A stretch of 7,689 nt of DNA, from the NCBI GenBank assembly GCA_007116865.1, contig SKHR01000048.1, positions 1-7,689 on the forward strand. The letters are read 5' to 3'. The DNA is from Marinospirillum sp. (GTDB taxonomy: Bacteria; Pseudomonadota; Gammaproteobacteria; Pseudomonadales; Halomonadaceae). The notes beneath the pieces are model-generated. The model was given only the letters and a program-made list of their open reading frames with translations, was not told where the DNA came from and did not search any database. Position numbers and translations under genes: made by a program. This document shows, in pieces, positions 1 through 5,338 of the stretch. Position 1 is the stretch's first letter, and the number at the start of each line of letters is the position of its first letter.

Positions 1-150
1 CTTTCGTGGCTTTGATCATACTGTAAATAATGCCAGCCTTGGTTGTGAGCAGCAACCCATGACTGCTTTGCAGTCTCCACTTATATCACCGCCCGAATGG
101 GCGATGGTTTACGCGGATTTTTCTAACCTCAAACAGCCGAATTTAACTCA
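1..150. other. Left-edge stretch without a confirmed gene
   Basis: No gene can be confirmed here. A plus-strand frame is open from base 2 to a TAA at 152-154, about 50 codons without a start in the window. It could be the tail of a gene lying to the left. Against this, third-base composition is not clearly coding, the product is not recognisable, and a run of this length arises often by chance. If real, its stop would overlap the stop of the minus-strand gene that ends at 151. Two small hairpins lie inside: a perfect 6-bp stem with a TTT loop at 61-75, and a 5-bp GC-rich stem with a GAAT loop at 90-103. Neither is followed by a T-run on either strand, so neither is a convincing intrinsic terminator. 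Confidence 0.3.
61..75. repeat. Perfect short inverted repeat (GACTGC-TTT-GCAGTC)
   Basis: The arms 61-66 and 70-75 are exact reverse complements around a 3-base loop. A second hairpin (CGCCC-GAAT-GGGCG, 90-103) follows 14 bases later. On the minus strand the pair lies downstream of the rsuA-hypothetical unit and might slow or end transcription or protect the 3' end of the message, but no U-tract follows. The role is unknown. Confidence 0.4.
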
Positions 151-480
151 TTAAAAAGCCGCCGGTTTTTTATCGCTGCGCACATCAAGGTATTCACGCT
201 GAATCACTGTTTCCAGTGCATTGACCGCCGTGACCAGCTCTTCAAATATCTCCCGATACTGCCTTAGCTGATTGAGCTGGGCTGGCTCTGGTGCCTTACC
301 CTGAGTGGTTTCTGCCAGCTTCAACAGAGCCTCAATATAATTGGCACGGGCTTCTGCCACCATCGATATCAAAGGCGAAAGGTCTTTAATTTCCAAGTGG
401 TTAGGCACCCTCGGATTGATCGTTTCACGGTTGATGCTTTTTCTTAAGTTTTCCAGCTCTAACAGCAAGCGGTTTTTCAT
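151..480 (-). CDS. Conserved-looking hypothetical protein, 109 aa, all-helical
   Basis: I do not recognise this family. The start is the ATG at 480-478: a GAGGG Shine-Dalgarno lies 6 bases upstream (491-487). The longer reading back to base 600 would run inside the 3' end of rsuA and adds arginine- and tryptophan-rich sequence that looks non-genic. The 109-residue product has no signal peptide or hydrophobic segment, so it is probably cytoplasmic. After a basic N-terminus (MKNRLLLELENLRKSINRET) come a short proline/asparagine-containing link, then two long amphipathic, glutamate/alanine/leucine-rich helices (about residues 37-62 and 68-98), which could form a helical hairpin or coiled coil. 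It sits 19 bases downstream of rsuA on the same strand and is probably co-transcribed. That hints at, but does not prove, a link to ribosome or RNA biology. No catalytic motif is visible. Confidence 0.75.
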   Translation of the reverse strand: MKNRLLLELENLRKSINRETINPRVPNHLEIKDLSPLISMVAEARANYIEALLKLAETTQGKAPEPAQLNQLRQYREIFEELVTAVNALETVIQREYLDVRSDKKPAAF

Positions 481-499
481 TGCAGACCCTCTTTTATGA

Positions 500-1237
500 T
501 CAGGCAGACCCCAGGTCAGCCACTTCGTCGGCGGATAGACTGCACCAACTGCCCGCCGGTAATTGTGTCTCATCCAACACCAGGCCGCCGATCGCCTCAC
601 GATGCAGGCTCAACACCCGGTTATTCAAAGCAGCCAACATTCGTCGAACCTGATGATAACGCCCTTCGGTCACGGTCAGGCGGATCCGTGTCGGGCTGAG
701 GCGCTCCAGCGACGCCGGACGGGTTTTTTCTTTTTCATGTTTCAACCACAAGCCTTCGGCTAAACGCTGCTCAGCCCCTTCAACCAGGGGTTCTGCCAAC
801 TCCGCCAGATACACCTTGGGCTGATGGTGACGTGGACTCATCAAGCGATGCGCCCATTGTCCATCATCGGTCAAAAACAACAATCCTGAAGTCTCCACGT
901 CCAAACGCCCGACGGGCTGAATTCGATCAAGACCCGGCAGTTCGGCCAGCAAATCAAACACCGTGGCATGGTGCTGACTGACCCGAGTAACTTCATAACC
1001 CACGGGTTTGTTGAGCATCAAATATTGTGAACCTAAAGGCTCAACCCGCACACCCTGCCATAAAACCAGGTCGGTTGAACGGACTTTAATATCGCCTTTT
1101 TTGCTGACCACACCATTGACCTCAGCCCAGCCCTGATGCAGGCCTTTTTTCACTTCGCTGCGGCTGAGACCCTTGGCATGACAAAGGAGTTTGTCGAGTC
1201 GTTGAGTTGTTTGAGTCATTAGCGTTAAAGTAACCAC
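500..1237 (-). CDS. rsuA: 16S rRNA pseudouridine synthase (RsuA family)
   Basis: The product isomerises one uridine in 16S rRNA to pseudouridine (U516 in E. coli) during assembly of the small ribosomal subunit. The 245 residues contain an N-terminal S4 RNA-binding domain (about 12-60, starting at RLDKLL), then the catalytic domain with MLNKPVGY (74-81), the GRLDVETSGL box with catalytic Asp113, and SPRHH, EGRYHQVRRM and LHREAIGGL, all close to E. coli RsuA. Length is typical (E. coli 231 aa). The start is uncertain: GTG at 1237 has AGGA 4 bases upstream, like other genes in this window, whereas ATG at 1219 (239 aa) has no Shine-Dalgarno but sits nearer the usual N-terminus. The gene diverges from hisC and is followed by a small helical protein gene. 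Related RluB/RluE/RluF enzymes are less likely, given the SPRHH and LHRE..GG matches. Confidence 0.92.
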   Translation of the reverse strand: MVTLTLMTQTTQRLDKLLCHAKGLSRSEVKKGLHQGWAEVNGVVSKKGDIKVRSTDLVLWQGVRVEPLGSQYLMLNKPVGYEVTRVSQHHATVFDLLAELPGLDRIQPVGRLDVETSGLLFLTDDGQWAHRLMSPRHHQPKVYLAELAEPLVEGAEQRLAEGLWLKHEKEKTRPASLERLSPTRIRLTVTEGRYHQVRRMLAALNNRVLSLHREAIGGLVLDETQLPAGSWCSLSADEVADLGSA

Positions 1238-1241
1238 TTTA
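1226..1241. repeat. 16-bp palindrome between rsuA and hisC (TAAAGT-AACC-ACTTTA)
   Basis: Six-base arms at 1226-1231 and 1236-1241 are exact reverse complements around AACC. The palindrome covers the candidate GTG start of rsuA (1237-1235) and lies in the very short divergent gap. It could be an operator that affects both genes or a small hairpin in the rsuA leader. No regulator family is suggested by the sequence, and a 6-bp dyad in AT-rich DNA may be chance. Confidence 0.3.
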
Positions 1242-1261
1242 TCCTGATAAAAGGTTTAAGC

Positions 1262-2320
1262 ATGAGCCGCTTCTGGAGTCCGCTCGTTCATCAGCTAACC
1301 CCCTATGTGCCTGGTGAGCAGCCCAAAATAGCAGATTTAACCAAACTCAACACCAACGAAAACCCCTATCCGCCCTCACCCAAGGTGCTGGCCGCCCTGC
1401 AAGCCGCTGCCAATGAGGGACTACGCCTCTATCCGGACCCGCAATCGCAAAGCTTGCGCAATACGCTGGCACAAACCTACGGCCTCAGCAGCGATGAGGT
1501 CTTTGTGGGCAATGGCTCGGATGAAGTGCTTGCAATCATTTTCCAGGCCCTGCTCAAACAAACACAACCGATTCTTTTTCCTGATATCACCTACAGCTTT
1601 TATCCGGTGTACTGTCAGCTTTATGGCATCGACTATGAAACCCAGCCGCTGGATGCGGCCTTTCAAATTGAGTTGCAAGACTATCAGCGCCCCTGTGGTG
1701 GGATCATCTTCCCTAACCCTAACGCCCCGACCGGACTGGCACTGCCACTGGACAGACTGACCAACCTGCTGAAACAGCAGCCCGACCGAGTGGTTGTGGT
1801 TGATGAGGCCTATGTCGATTTTGGCACCGAATCAGCGGTGCGGCTGATCAAGGATCATCCCAACCTGCTGGTCTGCCAGACCTTCTCTAAAGCCTGGTCA
1901 TTGGCCGGGCTTCGAGTTGGTTTTGCCTTGGGGCACCCCGATCTGATTGAAGCACTGCACCGGGTCAAGGACAGCTTCAACTCCTACCCGCTGGATCGTC
2001 TTGCCCAGGCGGGTGCCGAAGCCGCCCTTAAGGACAAGGACTACACCCAGGCCTGCTGTGCCAAGATCATTCAGTCGCGTGAGCACCTGACTGAGGCGCT
2101 TCAGCAGCGTGGCTTCGAAGTCCTGCCTTCGGGGGCGAACTTTATCTTTGCCCGCCATCCCGCGCACACGGGTCAAGCACTGGCCAGCGGACTGAGAACT
2201 CAGGCAGTCCTGGTGCGCCATTTTCAGAAACCTCGTATCGATGCCTTCCTTCGCATCACCATTGGTACACCCGAACAAAACCAGCGCCTGCTGGATGCCC
2301 TGGACTGCCTGCTGGATTAA
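1262..2320 (+). CDS. hisC: Histidinol-phosphate aminotransferase
   Basis: This is a PLP-dependent enzyme of histidine synthesis. It transfers an amino group from glutamate to imidazole-acetol phosphate to give L-histidinol phosphate. The 352-residue length fits HisC. Fold-type I aminotransferase motifs appear in order: KLNTNENPYPPSP (28-40), GNGSDE (83-88, cofactor phosphate region), PNPNAPTG (151-158), DEAYVDF (181-187, with the Asp that contacts the PLP ring nitrogen), FSKAWSLAGLRVG (208-220) with Lys210 as the Schiff-base lysine, and RITIGT near the C-terminus (331-336). The N-terminal FWSPLVHQLTPYVPGEQPK resembles Pseudomonas-type HisC. The start has AAAGG 7-8 bases upstream. No other his gene is in the window, so this is a lone or scattered his gene. 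It ends at an intrinsic terminator. Confidence 0.96.
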   Translation: MSRFWSPLVHQLTPYVPGEQPKIADLTKLNTNENPYPPSPKVLAALQAAANEGLRLYPDPQSQSLRNTLAQTYGLSSDEVFVGNGSDEVLAIIFQALLKQTQPILFPDITYSFYPVYCQLYGIDYETQPLDAAFQIELQDYQRPCGGIIFPNPNAPTGLALPLDRLTNLLKQQPDRVVVVDEAYVDFGTESAVRLIKDHPNLLVCQTFSKAWSLAGLRVGFALGHPDLIEALHRVKDSFNSYPLDRLAQAGAEAALKDKDYTQACCAKIIQSREHLTEALQQRGFEVLPSGANFIFARHPAHTGQALASGLRTQAVLVRHFQKPRIDAFLRITIGTPEQNQRLLDALDCLLD

Positions 2321-2347
2321 CTCATGCTCTGCCCTAGCATCTTCCTG

Positions 2348-2372
2348 ACGCCGCTTTTGCGGCGTTTTTTTT
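2348..2372 (+). terminator. Intrinsic terminator after hisC
   Basis: A 7-bp GC-rich stem (ACGCCGC 2348-2354, GCGGCGT 2359-2365) with a TTTT loop is followed by a T-run to 2372. It lies 27 bases after the hisC stop and separates hisC from the gdhA promoter region. Confidence 0.92.
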
Positions 2373-2402
2373 CGTCAAACCCTAGGCATTGCGCCCTTAT
2401 GC

Positions 2403-2419
2403 CGCACCGGCATGGTGCA
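2403..2419. promoter_or_regulatory. NtrC-like site 1 upstream of gdhA (near consensus)
   Basis: The sequence is cGCACC-GGCAT-GGTGCA, matching 11 of 12 defined bases of the classic NtrC dyad TGCACC-N5-GGTGCA. NtrC is the nitrogen-limitation response regulator, which fits a gene of ammonium assimilation. The site lies upstream of the candidate gdhA promoter. A second dyad with the same 5-base spacing (ATGCC-GCACC-GGCAT, 2399-2413) overlaps it. Binding is inferred from consensus only. Confidence 0.6.
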
Positions 2420-2433
2420 TACTCTGGACGCAT

Positions 2434-2450
2434 AGCACCAGATTGGGCTA
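2434..2450. promoter_or_regulatory. NtrC-like site 2 (one strong half) overlapping the -35 region
   Basis: The left half aGCACC matches 5 of 6 bases and the right half GGgcta matches 3 of 6. Its centre is 31 bases from that of site 1, close to three helical turns, so a protein here would sit on the same face of the DNA. It overlaps the candidate -35 hexamer (2443-2448), as expected for repression. Alone it would be weak evidence. Confidence 0.35.
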
Positions 2451-2470
2451 TATTACGCCACCTTTAAAAT
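2443..2470 (+). promoter_or_regulatory. Candidate sigma70 promoter for gdhA
   Basis: TTGGGC (2443-2448) and TAAAAT (2465-2470) are separated by 16 bases. The -10 matches 5 of 6 consensus bases and the -35 only 3 of 6. Transcription would begin near 2477, giving a leader of about 63 bases. The three NtrC-like sites lie before, on and just after this promoter. Confidence 0.4.
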
Positions 2471-2475
2471 AACCA

Positions 2476-2492
2476 TGCACCAGCAATGGGCA
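2476..2492. promoter_or_regulatory. NtrC-like site 3 at the predicted gdhA transcription start
   Basis: TGCACC-AGCAA-TGGGCA matches 10 of 12 bases of TGCACC-N5-GGTGCA. Its centre is 42 bases (four helical turns) from that of site 2. A further half-site TGCAC follows at 2496-2500. CACCAG at 2478-2483 and CTGGTG at 2500-2505 also form an inverted repeat that could fold in the leader RNA. The position over the likely start site favours repression over activation. Confidence 0.45.
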
Positions 2493-2539
2493 ATATGCAC
2501 TGGTGTCAATTTTTCATCCAAGCTCACGAAGGAATTTTC

Positions 2540-3892
2540 ATGCCCTACGTACACGACACGATCACCCGCCTGCAAAAAAGCAGTCCTGCTCAGGCTGAAT
2601 TCTACCAAGCGGCCGAAGAAGTGCTTGAGTCTATACGCCCTCTGCTCGATGCAGATAAGCGCTATCGTGAAGAAAGCATTGTTGAACGCCTGGTTGAACC
2701 GGAGCGCCAGGTATTTTTCCGTGTCACCTGGCTCGATGACCAGGGCAAAATCCAGGTCAACAAAGGGTTTCGGATTCAGTTCAACTCAGCGCTAGGTCCC
2801 TACAAGGGCGGGTTGCGTTTTCACCCCAGCGTCAACGCCGGCATCATCAAGTTTCTTGGCTTTGAACAGATCTTTAAAAATGCCCTGACTGGTCTGGCAA
2901 TCGGCGGTGGCAAAGGCGGCTCAGACTTCAACCCCAAAGGCCGCTCAGACCGTGAAATCATGCGCTTTTGCCAGGCTTTCATGACCGAACTCTATCGCCA
3001 TATTGGCGCCACCATTGATGTGCCAGCCGGTGACATTGGTGTGGGTGCGCGCGAAATTGGCTACCTCTATGGCCAGTACAAGCGCCTGACCGGCAGCTAC
3101 GAAGGTGTATTGACTGGCAAGGGGCTTAAGTGGGGCGGCTCTTTGGTGCGTAAGGAAGCAACGGGCTATGGTGCGGTATATTTTGCGGAAAACATGCTTA
3201 ACAGCCGCAATGACAGCCTGGACGGCAAAACCTGTCTGGTTTCAGGGGCTGGCAACGTGGCCATCTACACCATTGAAAAACTCTACCAGCTGGGCGCCTT
3301 GCCGGTGACCTGCTCTGATTCCCAAGGCACCATCTACCACGCCGACGGTATCGACCTTGAGCTGCTCAAAGAGTTGAAAGAGGTTAAGCGAGCGTCGTTG
3401 GAGGAGTACCTAAAGACTCATGCCAATGCCAAGTACGTGCCCGTCAAAGACTACCCCAAAGATGGACATGCGGTCTGGCGTTTTGAAGCTCAAGCGGCTT
3501 TCCCCTCTGCCACTCAAAACGAACTGACCGCGGCTGACGCTAAGGCCATGCTTAAAAACGGAGTTATTTGTGTGAGCGAAGGCGCTAACATGCCATCGAC
3601 CGCCGAAGCCGTTGATCTGTTCCTCGACGCCCAAATTGCTTATGGCCCAGGCAAAGCGGCTAACGCTGGCGGTGTTGCGACCAGCCAGTTGGAAATGGCA
3701 CAAAACGCCAGCATGACCCAGTGGTCTTTTGACGAGGTGGATCAGCGCTTGCAAGGCATCATGAAAGGCATTTTCACCCAAAGCCACGAAACTGCAGTGG
3801 AGTTTGACCAGCCCACCAATCTGGTGCTGGGTGCAAACATTGCCGGTTTCCGCAAGGTGGCGGATGCCATGATTGAGCAGGGAGCGGTTTAA
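2540..3892 (+). CDS. gdhA: NADP-specific glutamate dehydrogenase
   Basis: The enzyme makes glutamate from 2-oxoglutarate, ammonium and NADPH in the cytoplasm (EC 1.4.1.4 type). The 450-residue product aligns along its length with E. coli GdhA (447 aa, hexameric small form). Visible motifs are RLVEPERQV (50-58), GPYKGGLRFHPSV (86-98) with substrate lysine 89, LGFEQIFKNAL, the family signature IGGGKGGSDFNPKG (121-134) with catalytic Lys125, VPAGDIGVG (161-169), the nucleotide-binding GAGNVA (236-241), SDSQGT (259-264, as in NADP enzymes), SEGANMPST (346-354) and PGKAANAGGVATS (370-382). The start is the ATG at 2540, with AAGGAA 5 bases upstream; an in-frame ATG at 2486 would add 18 residues with no counterpart in homologues. 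The gene is a single unit between two terminators. The leader suggests NtrC control. Confidence 0.97.
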   Translation: MPYVHDTITRLQKSSPAQAEFYQAAEEVLESIRPLLDADKRYREESIVERLVEPERQVFFRVTWLDDQGKIQVNKGFRIQFNSALGPYKGGLRFHPSVNAGIIKFLGFEQIFKNALTGLAIGGGKGGSDFNPKGRSDREIMRFCQAFMTELYRHIGATIDVPAGDIGVGAREIGYLYGQYKRLTGSYEGVLTGKGLKWGGSLVRKEATGYGAVYFAENMLNSRNDSLDGKTCLVSGAGNVAIYTIEKLYQLGALPVTCSDSQGTIYHADGIDLELLKELKEVKRASLEEYLKTHANAKYVPVKDYPKDGHAVWRFEAQAAFPSATQNELTAADAKAMLKNGVICVSEGANMPSTAEAVDLFLDAQIAYGPGKAANAGGVATSQLEMAQNASMTQWSFDEVDQRLQGIMKGIFTQSHETAVEFDQPTNLVLGANIAGFRKVADAMIEQGAV

Positions 3893-3916
3893 CCTGCCCG
3901 CTTTGACCTACCCTAC

Positions 3917-3942
3917 AAAAAGGTGGCCCAGGCCACCTTTTT
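3917..3942. terminator. Bidirectional terminator between convergent genes
   Basis: GGTGGC (3922-3927) pairs with GCCACC (3932-3937) around CCAG, extended by an A-run on the left (3917-3921) and a T-run on the right (3938-3943). Either strand therefore gives a stem followed by U's. It ends gdhA 24 bases after its stop and also serves the minus-strand EAL-HDOD gene, whose TAA (3944-3942) sits on the edge of the stem. Confidence 0.92.
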
Positions 3943-5156
3943 TATCCCTCCAGCTCAATCAGCAACTGGTTTACCCAGCTACGACTTTCCAACCAGATCG
4001 GATTTAAGCGCATCAGCCGCTCAGTCATCTGCCCATTAGACTGAGCCTGCTCATAGGCCAAAATCAGGCTTAGCAATTGCCCTAAACGCCCTTCGCGTTT
4101 TTCCACCGCTGCACGAATGTCTGAGTCCAGTCCCAAATCATCGAGCAGGTCGGATAAAGGCATGTTCAACAAAGGCTCCATCATCGACAACAAGCCGACC
4201 ATAAAGGCCTCCCGCGGATTGAGTGCCGACATCTTTTCTGCTGCTCGCTCACACATGGCTGCCCGCGTCATTGCCTGCGGAAGCAATAGACGACTTGCCC
4301 CTCCATTACCTGCCAAAAGTGCCGTCGCAACAATGCTTCTCAGCCGATCCAGGCCGAGATTGATCAGTGCATGGTACAGACTGGTCACTTCGCTACGACG
4401 ACGGAACAATGCAGAGTTACACAAACGCAGCAGGTTGACGGTCAACTGGGGGTCCTGAGCAATCAGTGCTTCAAGCTGCCGATAGTCGGGCTCTTCTTGT
4501 TGTAACAGCGATAAAATTCGCAGCTGTGCTGATTGATTACCACCCCGCTCAGGTGGTTTTAGAGCCGCCACTTCCGGCTTTGCATAAAAATAGCCCTGAA
4601 ACAGGCAGACTCCCAGATCCATCAGCTGAGAAAAACACTCAGCACTTTCAACCCGTTTTGCCAAGAGCTTGATTCCTTCCAGCTCCAGTTGCTGAACGCG
4701 CTGAGCATCATAACCCGATAAAGCATCGATCCGAGCAATCGCGCTGAGCGACTTGAGTAGCTCCACCTCAACGCGGTAATCCAATACCAACTGGTAACCC
4801 TGAGATAGCGCTTTATTTAGATAATCAATGTGCAGTGAATTGAGTTCATCGGCCTGAATGTCCAGCACCACCTGCTCTGGAAAAGGTGGCAAATAATCAG
4901 GATGGTTCAGCCACTCAATTGGCGTAAGAAAAAACACCTGACGCTCACCCACCAGTCGAGGCAACCCCATTTCATAAAATGCCGTTTGTGAAACACGTGC
5001 ACTAGCGACCGCCTGATCCTGAAACTGAGCCTGAGCGGCTTGCTCGGATTCGCGATAGTAAAGCTCGTCCGCCACATGATGCAGTGCTCGATCACAGACA
5101 GGCTGCAAGGCAATACAGTAGGCATTGGAAAGAGGATTGCCTGTGACTTTGCTCAT
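3942..5156 (-). CDS. YuxH-like protein: degenerate EAL domain plus HDOD domain
   Basis: The 404-residue product has an N-terminal EAL-like domain (about 12-195) and an HDOD domain (about 200-395). The EAL part keeps its frame (LQPVCDR at the start, QGYFYAKP 187-194 at the end), but catalytic positions are lost. EALxR has become ELYYR (31-35), the LEITE segment reads LDIQADE, and the DDFG segment reads LDYRVE. It is therefore very unlikely to cleave c-di-GMP, though it may bind a nucleotide or a protein. HDOD shows LLRLCNSALFRRR (242-254) and ALINLGLDRLRSIV (263-276) but has no metal-binding HD pair, as is normal for HDOD. This layout is known in signalling proteins such as V. cholerae CdgJ. 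The ATG at 5156 is preferred (GGAG 9 bases upstream) over an in-frame TTG at 5171, which has no usable Shine-Dalgarno spacing. It diverges from a c-di-GMP phosphodiesterase gene. Confidence 0.9.
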   Translation of the reverse strand: MSKVTGNPLSNAYCIALQPVCDRALHHVADELYYRESEQAAQAQFQDQAVASARVSQTAFYEMGLPRLVGERQVFFLTPIEWLNHPDYLPPFPEQVVLDIQADELNSLHIDYLNKALSQGYQLVLDYRVEVELLKSLSAIARIDALSGYDAQRVQQLELEGIKLLAKRVESAECFSQLMDLGVCLFQGYFYAKPEVAALKPPERGGNQSAQLRILSLLQQEEPDYRQLEALIAQDPQLTVNLLRLCNSALFRRRSEVTSLYHALINLGLDRLRSIVATALLAGNGGASRLLLPQAMTRAAMCERAAEKMSALNPREAFMVGLLSMMEPLLNMPLSDLLDDLGLDSDIRAAVEKREGRLGQLLSLILAYEQAQSNGQMTERLMRLNPIWLESRSWVNQLLIELEG

Positions 5157-5338
5157 ATATGCCTGCTCCAACCTAAAAAGAGGTATAGTATATGCTTATA
5201 AAAGCCAAAACAGCTTTATGGAGTGGTTTCTTCGCTCTTTTTTTCAGTTATGATACCCAAATATTCTGTTCAATTGTGAATAGCTTCCTTATGAAGCCAT
5301 TCCGGCCTACGAAGTAACGCTCAAACATGAGGAGCGCA
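5157..5338. promoter_or_regulatory. Divergent intergenic region between the two c-di-GMP genes
   Basis: This AT-rich spacer must hold the promoters for both flanking genes. On the minus strand, TATACT or TATACC (5192-5182) are possible -10 elements for the EAL-HDOD gene, but no good -35 sits at proper spacing. On the plus strand, TATGAT (5249-5254) is a good -10 match, again with a poor -35, and would give a leader of roughly 80 bases. Small inverted repeats are present (GCTTC-CTTAT-GAAGC, 5283-5297; AAAGC/GCTTT, 5201-5217). I cannot assign a regulator. Confidence 0.45.

Noticed and set aside
481..600. N-terminal extension of the hypothetical minus-strand gene back to base 600
   Set aside because: It would overlap the 3' end of rsuA by about 100 bases and adds odd Arg/Trp-rich sequence, while the internal ATG at 480 has a strong Shine-Dalgarno at good spacing.
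1898..2278. Minus-strand open frame inside hisC
   Set aside because: It is antisense to the conserved core of HisC, with no recognisable product.
2444..2460. Sigma54 promoter (GG-N10-GC) in the gdhA leader
   Set aside because: Only the invariant GG and GC match; the rest of the -24 and -12 elements do not, and NtrC-like sites overlap it in a way that does not suit activation.
2486..2539. Earlier in-frame ATG for gdhA
   Set aside because: The extra 18 residues have no match to known GdhA N-termini, lie on the NtrC-like site 3, and the ATG at 2540 has AAGGAA 5 bases upstream.
3410..3787. Minus-strand open frame of 125 codons inside gdhA
   Set aside because: It lies wholly within a strongly conserved gene, and its translation looks like a codon-bias shadow with no recognisable motif.
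5283..5297. Hairpin GCTTC-CTTAT-GAAGC in the phosphodiesterase leader as a riboswitch or operator
   Set aside because: A 5-bp stem alone is expected by chance, and no conserved riboswitch core, such as a c-di-GMP GEMM element, is visible around it.
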